Source: Bacteroidales bacterium UBA3724
Lineage (GTDB): Bacteria; Bacteroidota; Bacteroidia; Bacteroidales; P3
Assembly (NCBI GenBank): GCA_002371315.1
Contig: DFHL01000067.1
Coordinates: 6,340 to 26,291, forward strand
Reading direction: 5' to 3'
Length of the DNA stretch: 19,952 nucleotides
Position numbers and translations under genes: made by a program. The notes below the pieces were generated by a model. It worked only from the letters and a program-made list of their open reading frames with translations. It made no database searches and was not told where the DNA came from. This document shows positions 10,201 to 14,750 of the stretch, piece by piece; the stretch's first letter is position 1; each line of letters starts with the position of its first letter.

Positions 10201-10641
10201 AATACTTACCGCTGTACGGTAAGCATCATCGACGATCTGTTCTCTCGTGATTGACTGCAAATCGGTTGATAAATTGTGTGTTTGGTTGGCGTCGGTATTG
10301 AAAGTGGCATTTACACCGTCACTTGCCGAAGTGAACACAACAGAGCCCGACAACACCCGGAAAGTCGTTGCTGTATATTCAAGAATAGGCACATTGGTAT
10401 TGCTGTCGGTGCTGTAGTAGACATAACCATTGTCGACACTACTCGTTTGGAATAGTCCGGAACCATAGCTTAGCGGAATGCTGAAATGCAACTTGCCTTG
10501 AGCAGTCTTTACGGCATCGTAGTAGCTTGGGTCAAGTATGCGATGTACAAACCGAGTTGTCTGCGCCTGCGATGTCGCCGGCAATAGCATCGCCGCCATC
10601 AGCGGTAATGCTATCAAAAAAATTTTTAGTATATGTTTCAT
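1216..10641 (-). CDS. Giant (3141 aa) secreted multidomain protein with LamG-like domains and T9SS sorting domain
   Basis: Signal peptide at residues 1-27 (MKHILKIFLIALPLMAAMLL, then PATSQAQ). By eye, the domains in order are: unknown 28-320; fibronectin-III-like about 320-430 and 597-680; three carboxypeptidase-regulatory-like beta-sandwiches about 682-760 (RIAGRVHYEDGSGCPGITV), 775-845 and 872-930; a Gly/aromatic-rich segment about 1240-1350; a helical stretch about 1467-1500; a Big_5-like segment about 1960-2010; two LamG/concanavalin-like domains about 2018-2190 and 2195-2385 (WHHYVLTVNR, AIYVDGNL); a BACON-like domain about 2555-2620; the domain shared with the downstream lipoprotein, 2645-2722; and two GWN repeats, 2757-2925. 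A T9SS type A C-terminal domain occupies 3069-3141 (AYPIPFTDYVDF to GVYFATVNNN). It should therefore be exported by T9SS and attached to or released from the cell surface. The architecture suggests adhesion or glycan binding; no catalytic motif was seen. Repeat arrays lie inside its C-terminal linkers. Confidence 0.9.
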   Translation of the reverse strand: MKHILKIFLIALPLMAAMLLPATSQAQTTRFVHRILDPSYYDAVKTAQGKLHFSIPLSYGSGLFQTSSVDNGYVYYSTDSNTNVPILEYTATTFRVLSGSVVFTSASDGVNATFNTDANQTHNLSTDLQSITREQIVDDAYRTAVSIEFDWYPSEEALSTTITAGVYSQSTVTIRDSRYNLLSQIQYTRYFTLGTFSNLNSRDVQPQLINPIFYSNNENSANSAGKVAVPYVAFQQPIKYYTSWNPAQIPCQEQSGMLWLQAEDTVQPGFRIFMQVHSSESTDSSDIILWYTSNKVNVPAYHRIHDFTASAYSYQREGDNITYYDNRYKQLSWKIRYPNAEDIVPNDMFELQRAYSSDFSDAQTIAMMPIEWGDTATNEKTFTYVDSARAAWYNPVEHSNTIYYRVRRTSSAIWGWTGHDYARSASVSPDLYMAWFYNSMYYHLDDNFADNHKVHMTIRMSNSNYNSPCGNHSCHEPWGYWDDSATLYILKIMQETGDTIRIPVPDDSIKAALYRVIHNPDWNTFYYGNVSFTYTDVANSPCVHYSYAWMLDTTGISLPLYSSARLSGTITPSSGSSTPYYTNAANLESLSGTHQTSPEYVRLTWGLTDGGVDEFLVETRPDNDPNAAWTTLGTTTNSFWVDRTADPQISPVWQYRVTMSYTCEGNTVSTSHVTTGSRSPYGRIAGRVHYEDGSGCPGITVTATRTDNGATVQVVTTDSTGAYLFDSLPYGGGVEYAITPTSQTAQFRYNNTNSTSATITLTLNRCNTQGVDFDNISSVRFTGRVLFENSSVPVRDACFRLNGTTMRFAGSPVRTDANGNFELRVPQGSAFTLQVVKDGHHFDGDGYVRMDGDSLLTLDTPLDGVRVWDQTKVRLTGRVSGGLDQAALPLGLGLSHNNLGDNLSLVLELEGDNVSYVVRVPSDLTKDTLEYTVPHLLYGGFNGVDTVGQTQVHYQLRRVVIEPDPVTGEFSADLFPVRWKIVQANATGYATLFSRGRTGDVVDLSDAATASDTVREAPTGANAWGQYARYTTSNAQYKLTYRAPISITCKQLHWGMEVDYFGEPTMARQNITNQIIQVPLATKQADGTYSYLFGAPVFKSGTYDFRAYAHEDYRYNNDPNGALDEVRIKGGTLKIYNGMHENENANTQVMSLELDTLGSADFSIPIDYVSFVRSDTNVQRVLDLSVESEGEYVVQQAVRGYVTGHRATAADAITSTHGTIQLLDVLRDPPGSTSSAYIESGAEYSYSYTYDFQFKFGLEFGLTLGTQAKLFMGAGIGVFSGQTMDFSTTHTFTLPIKSSYNYKHEGNYTFRTNERISTSDNPYFVGQDADVYIGAVQNVYFRRVDAVQPIDSVTFTALGGSSANGTMQTVGTGVDTNGQRYYLVIGSELESGPALAATFAYTHSHIRDNLIPQLMHQRDALLLTCDSATAQATANARGTQVYWSRVAPGDENWGGNYVAMLPEGSSQMYADEVASLNRRIADWAKLLLQNESEKVAAIHQSQHDSVATYSVSGPVSLSHSDTYSYSDAYHVYWDYPGFDVGAGELISGLASVFSLPIGNLIADAYYNVNKNAGGGERANENPLNVALNAPGSATSFALTPIIDFQFGRDPEERLSHTREIGFTLAPDMYSNIDVSVYRLKKSIGDFAFNTASADTRDFVSEGNDYDGDDYLYGSLVYYLRGGATRCPCEVADSTEFYRPKMPLSAGTLKLENPKVDINVHELSNVPIDRPAIFTIQLYNETEATVGSGVEFPITFKLKMKDASNPHGARVYIDGMPLTDGRSIILTGSQVITKTMEVYAGDGYDFEDLIIEFQSTCIASTKGQAQFSVHFMPVSCDVNIEQPHENWVLNTLSPKDSTGYYLPVSIIDYDVNYRGFDHIELQYKLSTQSADEWVTICSYYYDSAIYAAASGTKAMITGGRIDNIHFYGERDPIEQHYDLRAVSFCRHGSGFITKSSPVLTGTKDTRPPRVFGQPEPAFGILGVADNIKLRFNEPIAGNYLDEDNNFQLLGVTNSSGRITTGTSLYFDGTPTCGASSEVTRVLANKSFSIDLIAKPYSPIPASKMELFGHATSGSNISFGLVPDGDSCRMYLDINDYHMVSKPMEPLTDFRRMVVVVDRDENKVRFFAGTEEMTSQAYLTDSLIDFQLTSLRSQSAPLVFGHGYRGNMLETRVWIKALSQAEIVETHEKHLTGYEKKLAAYYPMNEGRGNTCADYASGSTLTLQGFAWTNPAGYALHLDGTQPVSLDQNIFSRSTIQDYTLMFWFRTTASNAPLFSAGWRQRGYQGVDGFDGTLIAIENGNLSFHNGNLMQQASGNFADGAWHHYVLTVNRTQNNTAIYVDGNLMNTFATDTLSGLSGDMMLGGAWNSEVLSGTIDELVLFEQALPKNLVEAYDNIAPYGDEMGLVAWLPFSEQVENSNGIMEEHFSINNRKIFRTTDGTVVEKIQPLVTAPEFPILNTQFATNEDIAPVRERGLLTKMNFDWSFNQDELLININMLDREINKNNIFITVRNVEDLNGNRTVSPTMWQVYVNKNVLLWSENRLQGVFYETMVDDFELSADIQNISGRRHQFTIEGLPSWMSVSQAYGSINPQETIGLRFTVDHNLPVGIYSEIIYLTDEDGLSEPLKIMVEIKALCPWDEDNPNGYARQMSLRGQVMVDGTYDSDPKDVVVALLGNDIVGRANVDFNAEAGTSYLYLTIHGNEVFEGMPVHFRLWQASTGRIYSLMPSTDVSYQNDATVGLPPAAPVLLSTSANEVQSIDIKQGWNWISFYLFPDTNSFIDDLLYSSTPWSQGDQLKSVATQQFAEWDGEQWTGTFYSLDHRQMYLMRTADYHNNMQMAGRRLSTDAERTISLHHGWNAFPYLLSNTLNLTNAMADYIENVTVGDIIKSQTDFAVYSENERWEGSLKVLTPGKGYLLYRNAESTVNFTFRNGNKGAENGKLEAESGKRKAENEADAPATNMTIIAALSPELSAQNSQLTAYINGVPAGTVSPQVVDGDTLFFLTLGTDNAGEITFVIEQGCGTESEAGAPATNAITQLRANAIINATPDRHYGTLANPVILSTLNSRLSTVTAYPIPFTDYVDFTSTNGWADDFTITIYNASGVVIDRITSTRWTPATTLAAGVYFATVNNNGTITTIKLIKK
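1439..1466. repeat. Heptad tandem array in the pre-CTD linker of the giant gene
   Basis: Four consecutive 7-bp units: gtcgaaa, gtcgaga, gttgaga, gtcgaga. They encode the linker STLNSRLSTV just before the T9SS sorting domain. Confidence 0.85.
1551..1582. repeat. Intragenic direct repeat, copy 1 (EAGAPATN)
   Basis: About 32 bases here (tagtggctggcgcgccagcc, then tcgctttccg) recur with a few changes at 1770-1801. In the protein they read EAGAPATNAIT and EADAPATNMTI. The just-adjacent 1511-1550 is also repetitive (gattgcgttag twice). Confidence 0.8.
1715..1756. repeat. 14-bp (2 x 7) tandem array inside the giant gene
   Basis: Three 14-bp units: agctgagagttctg, agctgagagctctg, ggctgagagctgcg. 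Each is itself two related heptads. They encode ALSPELSAQNSQLT, which interrupts an otherwise ordinary beta-rich region. Confidence 0.85.
1770..1841. repeat. Intragenic repeat copy 2 plus seven-unit YTTTCCG heptad array
   Basis: 1770-1801 is the second copy of the EADAPATN repeat. From 1793 to 1841 there are seven 7-bp units of the form (t/c)tttccg, one of them degenerate (cttccaa). They encode the charged linker AENGKLEAESGKRKAENEAD. The same heptad occurs outside genes at 10956-10983. Confidence 0.88.
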
Positions 10642-10800
10642 ATATTGTTAATTTAGTTTTTCTTGTAAAAAAATGCTGATAAAATCAGTGACAGTCTAAT
10701 AAAATAAACGACAAATTGTCATAATATTTTCGGGTGAGTACCATCTAAATATATGACAATTAGTGTTATGTGACGCTTTGTAAACCTAAAGATTTCTCTG

Positions 10801-10808
10801 CAAAGGTA
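10801..10808 (-). promoter_or_regulatory. Candidate -7 element for the giant gene
   Basis: The minus strand reads TACCTTTG (in context TTTGTACCTTTGCAGAG), matching TAnnTTTG, about 160 bases before the ATG at 10641. No convincing -33 TTTG at the right spacing is visible. It implies a long 5' leader. Confidence 0.45.
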
Positions 10809-10880
10809 CAAATAAAATTGATTTAGTATACCGTTTCGGCGTTTTTTTTCGCCGCGACCTAACAATACATAGCGAATAGT

Positions 10881-10949
10881 GAATAGTGACCAGTGATCTG
10901 TGACACGAATACGCTCGTATCACTGGTCACAGGTCACTGGTCACTATTC
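10881..10949. repeat. Long inverted repeat built of 7-bp units
   Basis: The left arm is gaatagt, gaccagt, gatctgt, gacac and so on. The right arm is its near-perfect reverse complement ending cactggtcactattc, and the turn is at acgctcgt (10911-10918). Each arm is built from heptads of the type gtgacca/gtgatct. It lies just after trpS and may act as a transcript 3' hairpin, but no T-tract follows on the minus strand. Confidence 0.88.
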
Positions 10950-10955
10950 ACAGGT

Positions 10956-10983
10956 CTTTCCGCTTTCCGTTTTCCGCTTTCCG
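10956..10983. repeat. YTTTCCG heptad array abutting the trpS stop codon
   Basis: Four 7-bp units (ctttccg, ctttccg, ttttccg, ctttccg) followed by ctta, which carries the trpS stop codon at 10985-10987. Same unit as the array inside the giant gene at 1793-1841. Confidence 0.88.
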
Positions 10984-10984
10984 C

Positions 10985-11983
10985 TTACCTTCCGAAGCCT
11001 ACTGCGCGGCGCACGATGTCGTATTTGCGGGTGGCAATCTCGTTGGCGCGGTCGCGGCCGCGGTCCAGCACCTCGTCGACATAGTCGGTCTGCGACAGGC
11101 GCTCGTATTCGGCCTGCACGGGGCGCAGGGTTTCGTAGATGACCTCGAGCACCTCTTTCTTGAAGTCGCCGTAGCGCTCCCAGCCGGTGAAGTGGTCGAT
11201 GGCCTCCTGCAGCGGCGTGCCGCTCAGGGCCGAATAGAGGGTGATGAGGTTCGAGATGCCGGGCTTCTTCTCCTCGTCGAAGGCCACGTAGCCGTCATTG
11301 TCGGTCACGGCGCGGTTCACTTTCTTCTTGATGGCGGCCTCGCTGTCGAGCAGGAAGATGATGCCCGACGTGTCTTCGGCCGACTTGCTCATCTTCTTGG
11401 TGGGGTCTTGCAGGTCCTTGATTTTGGCTCCCACCTTGGGGATGATGGGCTCGGGAACGACAAACAGGTCGCCGTACTTGCTGTTCATCCGTTCGGCGAT
11501 GTCGCGCGCCAGCTCGACGTGCTGCTTCTGGTCGGCACCGACGGGCACCACGTTGCTGTCGTACAGGATGATATCGGCAGCCATCAGCACGGGATAGGTG
11601 AACAGGCCGCAGCCTATGTTGGTCTGCTTCTCGCTCTTGGCCTTGAACTGCGTCATACGGCTCAGCTCGCCCATATAGGTGTGGCATTCAAGTATCCACG
11701 CCAGCTGGTTCACGGCGGGAATTTCGCTCTGGACGTAGAACGTGCAGTTCTCGGGGTCCAGTCCGCAGGCCAGGTAGAGGTTGGCGAAGCGGCGTATGCG
11801 CTCCTGTATCAGGCGCGGGTCGCCCTGCGGCACCGTGATGGTGTGCATATCGGGAATAAACAAAAATGAGTCGTATTCCTTCTGGTATTCAAGGAATTGG
11901 CGTATGCCGCCACAGTAGTTGCCTATTGTCAGTTCTCCGCTGGGCTGCAGGCCCGAAAGGAGGCGTTTTTTCGTGTTTTCCAT
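10985..11983 (-). CDS. trpS: Tryptophanyl-tRNA synthetase
   Basis: Charges tRNA-Trp with tryptophan using ATP; cytoplasmic, essential class I synthetase. The 332 residues match the usual bacterial length of about 330. The class I HIGH signature appears as PSGELTIGNY near residue 15 and the KMSKS loop as KKMSKSAED around residue 194. Other family segments include IPDMHTIT, MAADIILYDSNVVPVGADQK and QHVELARDIAERMN. The start at 11983 (MENTKKRLLSGLQPSG) is chosen because the reading frame can be extended only through a repeat tract and then the tRNA-His gene, and the synthetase fold begins directly at KRLLSGLQPSG. No -7 box is visible between the tRNA terminator and this start, so it may depend on read-through from the tRNA promoter or on an unrecognised promoter within the repeats. 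Confidence 0.97.
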   Translation of the reverse strand: MENTKKRLLSGLQPSGELTIGNYCGGIRQFLEYQKEYDSFLFIPDMHTITVPQGDPRLIQERIRRFANLYLACGLDPENCTFYVQSEIPAVNQLAWILECHTYMGELSRMTQFKAKSEKQTNIGCGLFTYPVLMAADIILYDSNVVPVGADQKQHVELARDIAERMNSKYGDLFVVPEPIIPKVGAKIKDLQDPTKKMSKSAEDTSGIIFLLDSEAAIKKKVNRAVTDNDGYVAFDEEKKPGISNLITLYSALSGTPLQEAIDHFTGWERYGDFKKEVLEVIYETLRPVQAEYERLSQTDYVDEVLDRGRDRANEIATRKYDIVRRAVGFGR

Positions 11984-12104
11984 CGTTTCCGTTTTCGTTT
12001 TTGTCTTCGTCTTCGTGCGAAGCCTTTTCGTTTTCGTTTTTGTTTTCGTGCGAAGCCTTTTGGTTTTCGTGCGAAGCCTTTTCGTCTTCGTCTTCGTTTT
12101 CGTC
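11984..12104. repeat. Hexamer-rich repeat tract in the trpS leader
   Basis: The minus strand is almost entirely ACGAAA/ACGAAG hexamers, interrupted by three copies of a 15-base motif. On the plus strand this motif, cgtgcgaagcctttt, is at 12014-12028, 12047-12061 and 12068-12082. The first copy has cttcg-tg-cgaag symmetry. The tract fills the space between the tRNA terminator and the trpS ATG and would be the trpS 5' leader. Confidence 0.88.
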
Positions 12105-12147
12105 TTAAAATAAGAAAAGCACTTCAACTTTTGTGTTGGAAGTGCTT
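12105..12147 (-). terminator. Intrinsic terminator after tRNA-His
   Basis: On the minus strand AAGCACTTC (12147-12139) pairs with GAAGTGCTT (12125-12117), with inner CAAC/GTTG pairing. TTTTCTTATTTT follows. It lies 6 bases after the tRNA 3' end, as expected for a rho-independent terminator. Confidence 0.8.
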
Positions 12148-12152
12148 CCCAG

Positions 12153-12227
12153 GGTGGGAGGTGGGGCTCGAACCCACGACCTCCAGATCCACAATCTGGC
12201 GCTCTAACCAGCTGAACTACGCCCACC
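12153..12227 (-). tRNA. tRNA-His (anticodon GTG)
   Basis: The minus strand reads GGTGGGCG, TAGTTCAGCTGGTTAGA, then anticodon stem CCAGA, loop TTGTGGA with anticodon GTG, stem TCTGG, variable AGGTC, and T arm GTGGG-TTCGAGC-CCCAC, ending CTCCCACC. The extra 5' G (position -1, base 12227) opposite C73 is the identity mark of histidine tRNA. The CCA end is not encoded. As I read it, acceptor pair 6-67 is a C-U mismatch; the other acceptor, D, anticodon and T pairs are good. It has its own promoter and terminator. Confidence 0.97.
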
Positions 12228-12249
12228 GTGTTATCTTCGAAAAGATTTG

Positions 12250-12280
12250 CAAAAGTACTACTTTTATCGGAACTGACAAA
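12250..12280 (-). promoter_or_regulatory. Promoter of tRNA-His (-33 TTTG, -7 TACTTTTG)
   Basis: The minus strand has TTTG at 12280-12277, a 19-base spacer, then TACTTTTG at 12257-12250. This matches the Bacteroidota sigma-ABfr consensus TTTG-N19-20-TAnnTTTG. Transcription would start about 15 bases before the tRNA. Confidence 0.65.
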
Positions 12281-12342
12281 ATGTTTTTTGAAATATTTTT
12301 ACAAGCGGCTGATAATGATGTGTATAAAAATGCAATCGACAC

Positions 12343-13080
12343 CTATCGTTTCCCTATTTTAAGGTATTGTTGGCGCTTCGGTTCCGGAAATTTCTCTATC
12401 GCATAGCGCAACATTGTGCGCGGCATACGGGTGCAACGCCCGTCGAGATAGGCCGTCAGCCGCTCCTCGTCGCGCTTGCCGGCCTCGCGCAGCAGCCATC
12501 CTACGGCTTTGTGTATCAGGTCGTGCGGATGGTCGAGCAGCAGGTCGGCAATGGCGTAGGTGTCGTCGAGCCGCCCGTTGCGAAGGAACCACATCGTGCT
12601 GACGATGCCGATGCGCTGCTCCCAGATGGTTCGCCCGTTGCGCGCCAGGTCGTACAGCAGCGTCGCCTCCTTGTCCACCAGCCAGCGCCCCAGCAGCTCG
12701 TAGCAGCTCAGGTCGACCAGGTCCCAGTTGTTGACGGCATCGAGGTGGTCCAGGTAGAAACTGATGCACTCCTTTTGACGCTCGGTGTCGCTCTTGGCGT
12801 GCGTAAACAGCTGTACCAGAACCAGCAACGCCGCCAGCCGCACCTCGTGCCACTCCGATGCCAGACAGGGCTCGAGGTCGGTCAGCGTACACTCGCGCCA
12901 CAGCGTTTTCACCACTTGGCGCGTCTGCGGCACCTTGACGCCCAGAAAGCGGTCGCCCTCGCCGTATTGGCCAGGCCCGCACTTGAAAAAGCGCGACAGC
13001 ACCTCGGCCTGCCCCTCGTCGCGCAAGGCTACGATGGCCTGCATCAGCTTGTTGCTCACGCTGTTATTCGTCCTGTTCAT
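12343..13080 (-). CDS. alkD: AlkD-family DNA alkylation repair glycosylase
   Basis: A HEAT-repeat-like DNA glycosylase that removes N3- and N7-alkylated purines in the cytoplasm. 245 residues, close to the roughly 235-240 of the family. Family landmarks are present in order: LSRFFKCGPGQYGEGDRFLGV near the N-terminus, VNNWDLVDLSCYELLGRW (the NNWDLVD Trp and catalytic Asp), RTIWEQRIGIVSTMWFLRNG (the conserved Arg), and HKAVGWLLREAGKRD (the conserved Trp). The start at 13080 (MNRTNNSVSN) is preferred. An in-frame ATG at 13176 would add residues with no family similarity and would lie upstream of the candidate promoter at 13108-13115. It stands alone on the minus strand between the reductase and tRNA-His genes. 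Confidence 0.93.
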   Translation of the reverse strand: MNRTNNSVSNKLMQAIVALRDEGQAEVLSRFFKCGPGQYGEGDRFLGVKVPQTRQVVKTLWRECTLTDLEPCLASEWHEVRLAALLVLVQLFTHAKSDTERQKECISFYLDHLDAVNNWDLVDLSCYELLGRWLVDKEATLLYDLARNGRTIWEQRIGIVSTMWFLRNGRLDDTYAIADLLLDHPHDLIHKAVGWLLREAGKRDEERLTAYLDGRCTRMPRTMLRYAIEKFPEPKRQQYLKIGKR

Positions 13081-13107
13081 TGTTCTTGCTCCTTTTGTGT
13101 CAAAATG

Positions 13108-13115
13108 CAAAATTA
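13108..13115 (-). promoter_or_regulatory. Candidate -7 element for alkD
   Basis: The minus strand reads TAATTTTG, fitting TAnnTTTG, 28-35 bases before the alkD ATG at 13080. The -33 region is weak (TTTCAG rather than TTTG). It lies just downstream of the AAATGTTAAAA inverted pair. Confidence 0.4.
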
Positions 13116-13294
13116 GCAAATATTTCACGCTCTGAAATGTTAAAATTACGGATTTTTTAACAAATTGTTTTAACATTTATAAACACCTGATTGTCAAGGG
13201 TTGCGAAAGGGGCTTGTTGGGAATTGCCTGCGGCAGCTCTGATTTTTGGCCTCATAATACCCTGTGCAAAAACCTATTAAAGCCCACTGGCGAG

Positions 13295-13349
13295 GGCTTT
13301 GGTAAGGCTTTGGTTGGGCTTTGGGTGAACTTTGGTAGGTATTTGGTGC
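13295..13349. repeat. Five-unit 11-bp tandem array
   Basis: Units: ggctttggtaa, ggctttggttg, ggctttgggtg, aactttggtag, gtatttggtgc. The core ctttggt is kept and the unit edges drift. The period equals that of the hairpin array at 578-669, but the sequence is different. Confidence 0.85.
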
Positions 13350-13393
13350 CTGGAAAACAGCCTGTTCTGTGGTGGCAAAAATGGCAAAAACAG

Positions 13394-13428
13394 GGCCGCG
13401 AAATGTTAAAATTTAACATTTCGCGGCC
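13394..13428 (-). terminator. Perfect 17-base-arm palindrome, possible terminator of the reductase gene
   Basis: GGCCGCGAAATGTTAAA and its exact reverse complement flank a single A at 13411. On the minus strand it follows the reductase stop by about 80 bases and is followed by CTGTTTTTGCCATTTTT, which is compatible with a terminator. It could instead be a protein-binding palindrome, since its core AAATGTTAAAA recurs at 13135-13178. Confidence 0.5.
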
Positions 13429-13511
13429 AGGGTTGTGACGATTTGCGGAAGGGTGTGTGTTGCACCGTCAAAGGGAGCAGGTTGTGTGCTGCACCGTCGG
13501 AACGGTTTTCC

Positions 13512-14750
13512 CTATTTTCCGAATTTGGCTTTGGCGGCGTCCATACGGGTCGGGATGTCGACGCCGAAGGGGCAGCGGGTCTGGCAGGCACCGCAGTGGG
13601 TGCATTCGCCGGCGTGGTGGGGCAGGGCGTCGTACTTGGCCTGCAGTTCGGCGGTGAGGCCTTCGGTCTCGGCCTTGTCGAGCAGCTCGTTGACGCGGGC
13701 GATGGGTATGCCCTGCGTGCAGGGCGAGCAGTGGTTGCAGTAGGTGCAGCTGGCGTTGGCAAGTTCCTTGTTTTCAGTCCTTTGCTCTGCCGCTGTCCAG
13801 TCCTTCTCTTCGTCGGTGGCACGGAGCCAGTGCAGGTCTCGCTTCAGCTCGTCGAGGTTGTCGATGCCGAGGATGCAGGTGCTGATGCAGGGTTTGGCCA
13901 GACAGTAGGCGATGCACTGCTCGGGGGTGTAGGCGCGCCCGGTCTGCGAGGTCTTGGCGTCGAGCAGGCGTCCGCCGCCGCCGAAGGTCTTCATCACGGT
14001 GATGGCTATCTTGTGGGTGGTGCAGTAGTCGTAGAGCTCGACGCGGACGGGGTCGATGCCGGCCTGCAGGTTGTCCATTGCGCCTTTGTCCCAAGGCGTT
14101 GCGCCGCCGCGCAGACGGTCGAAGGCGGGATTGAGCGAGAACATCAGCACCTCGACCCAACCGCTTTTGACGGCTTGGAGGGCCACTTCGGCGTTGTGGC
14201 TGCTGAGTCCTATGTGCTTGATTTTGCCCTCTTTCTTGAGCTGGAAGACATATTCGAGGAAGGGCGAGTTCTGGATTTCTTCCCATTCCTCGAAGCTGTC
14301 GGTGATGTGGACCATACCCACCTCGATGTGGTCGGTGCCCAGCCGGGCCAGCAGGTCTTCGAAGCCCTGGCGTGTCTCCTCGACGTCGCGGGTGCGCGTG
14401 TGCTGCCCGTCTTTGAAGATGGTGCCGAGGTGGCCTTGGATTATCATCTCGTCGCGGCGGCCCTGGAGGGCGTAGCCGATGTTGCTGCGCACGGTGGGGT
14501 CGGCGTCGTAGATGTCGATGTAGTTCATTCCGCTGTCGAGGGCCATCGTCATCAGCTCGCGCGATGCGGCGCTGTCGAGCTTGCCGAATCCGCCGCAGCC
14601 GATGCTTATCTCGCTGACTTCAAGCCCGGTGGCGCCCAGTGGACGGTACTGCATAGCGGTTTGCCGTTCGGCCGTTTCGGCCTGTTTTTGTTTGCAGCCC
14701 ACGGCAAAAAGGCACAGGGCCGCCAAGAGAAAGGTGTAGATTTTTTTCAT
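13512..14750 (-). CDS. Aldo/keto reductase with 2 x [4Fe-4S] ferredoxin-like C-terminus and lipoprotein signal
   Basis: 412 residues. Residues 1-19 (MKKIYTFLLAALCLFAVGC) form a lipoprotein signal. The reductase barrel starts at residue 33 (MQYRPLGATGLEVSEISIG), where cytoplasmic homologues normally begin. In the barrel, YIDIYDADPTVRSNIG replaces the usual DTA-x-x-Y active-site run, the strand that normally carries the catalytic Lys reads MIIQGHLG, and the His strand reads GMVHITD. The Asp and His positions are therefore kept, while the Tyr and Lys look changed. The C-terminus has CTYCNHCSPCTQGIP and CTHCGACQTRCPFG, a ferredoxin-type pair of cysteine clusters. It is probably an electron-transferring oxidoreductase of unknown substrate. 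The lipoprotein signal would put it outside the cytoplasm; an internal start at 14654 would make it cytoplasmic. I cannot decide from sequence which is used. Confidence 0.88.
   Translation of the reverse strand: MKKIYTFLLAALCLFAVGCKQKQAETAERQTAMQYRPLGATGLEVSEISIGCGGFGKLDSAASRELMTMALDSGMNYIDIYDADPTVRSNIGYALQGRRDEMIIQGHLGTIFKDGQHTRTRDVEETRQGFEDLLARLGTDHIEVGMVHITDSFEEWEEIQNSPFLEYVFQLKKEGKIKHIGLSSHNAEVALQAVKSGWVEVLMFSLNPAFDRLRGGATPWDKGAMDNLQAGIDPVRVELYDYCTTHKIAITVMKTFGGGGRLLDAKTSQTGRAYTPEQCIAYCLAKPCISTCILGIDNLDELKRDLHWLRATDEEKDWTAAEQRTENKELANASCTYCNHCSPCTQGIPIARVNELLDKAETEGLTAELQAKYDALPHHAGECTHCGACQTRCPFGVDIPTRMDAAKAKFGK

Larger units (their letters stand above)
10642..10984. other. Spacer between trpS and the giant gene
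   Basis: No gene is seen. Going leftward from trpS it holds a heptad array touching the trpS stop, a long heptad hairpin, an AT-rich stretch with the candidate promoter of the giant gene at 10801-10808, and a leader of about 150 bases. The leader contains an inverted repeat with 10-base arms (aattgtcata at 10714-10723 and tatgacaatt at 10752-10761), which could be an operator or an mRNA hairpin. Confidence 0.6.
13081..13511. other. Spacer between the reductase and alkD genes, rich in repeats
   Basis: 430 bases without a credible gene. From left to right: the alkD promoter candidate; an inverted AAATGTTAAAA pair (13135-13145 and 13168-13178); a hairpin aaagccc/gggcttt at 13280-13300; five 11-bp units (13295-13349); a perfect 35-base palindrome (13394-13428); and two loosely repeated blocks containing gtgtgytgcaccgtc (about 13453-13467 and 13484-13498) just after the reductase stop. 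Confidence 0.7.

Noticed and set aside
11984..12226. N-terminal extension of trpS to a start at 12226
   Set aside because: The extra residues are a translation of tRNA-His and of the hexamer repeats. The synthetase fold begins at the ATG at 11983.
13081..13176. N-terminal extension of the AlkD protein to 13176
   Set aside because: The added residues do not resemble the family, and the candidate -7 box at 13108-13115 lies inside them.
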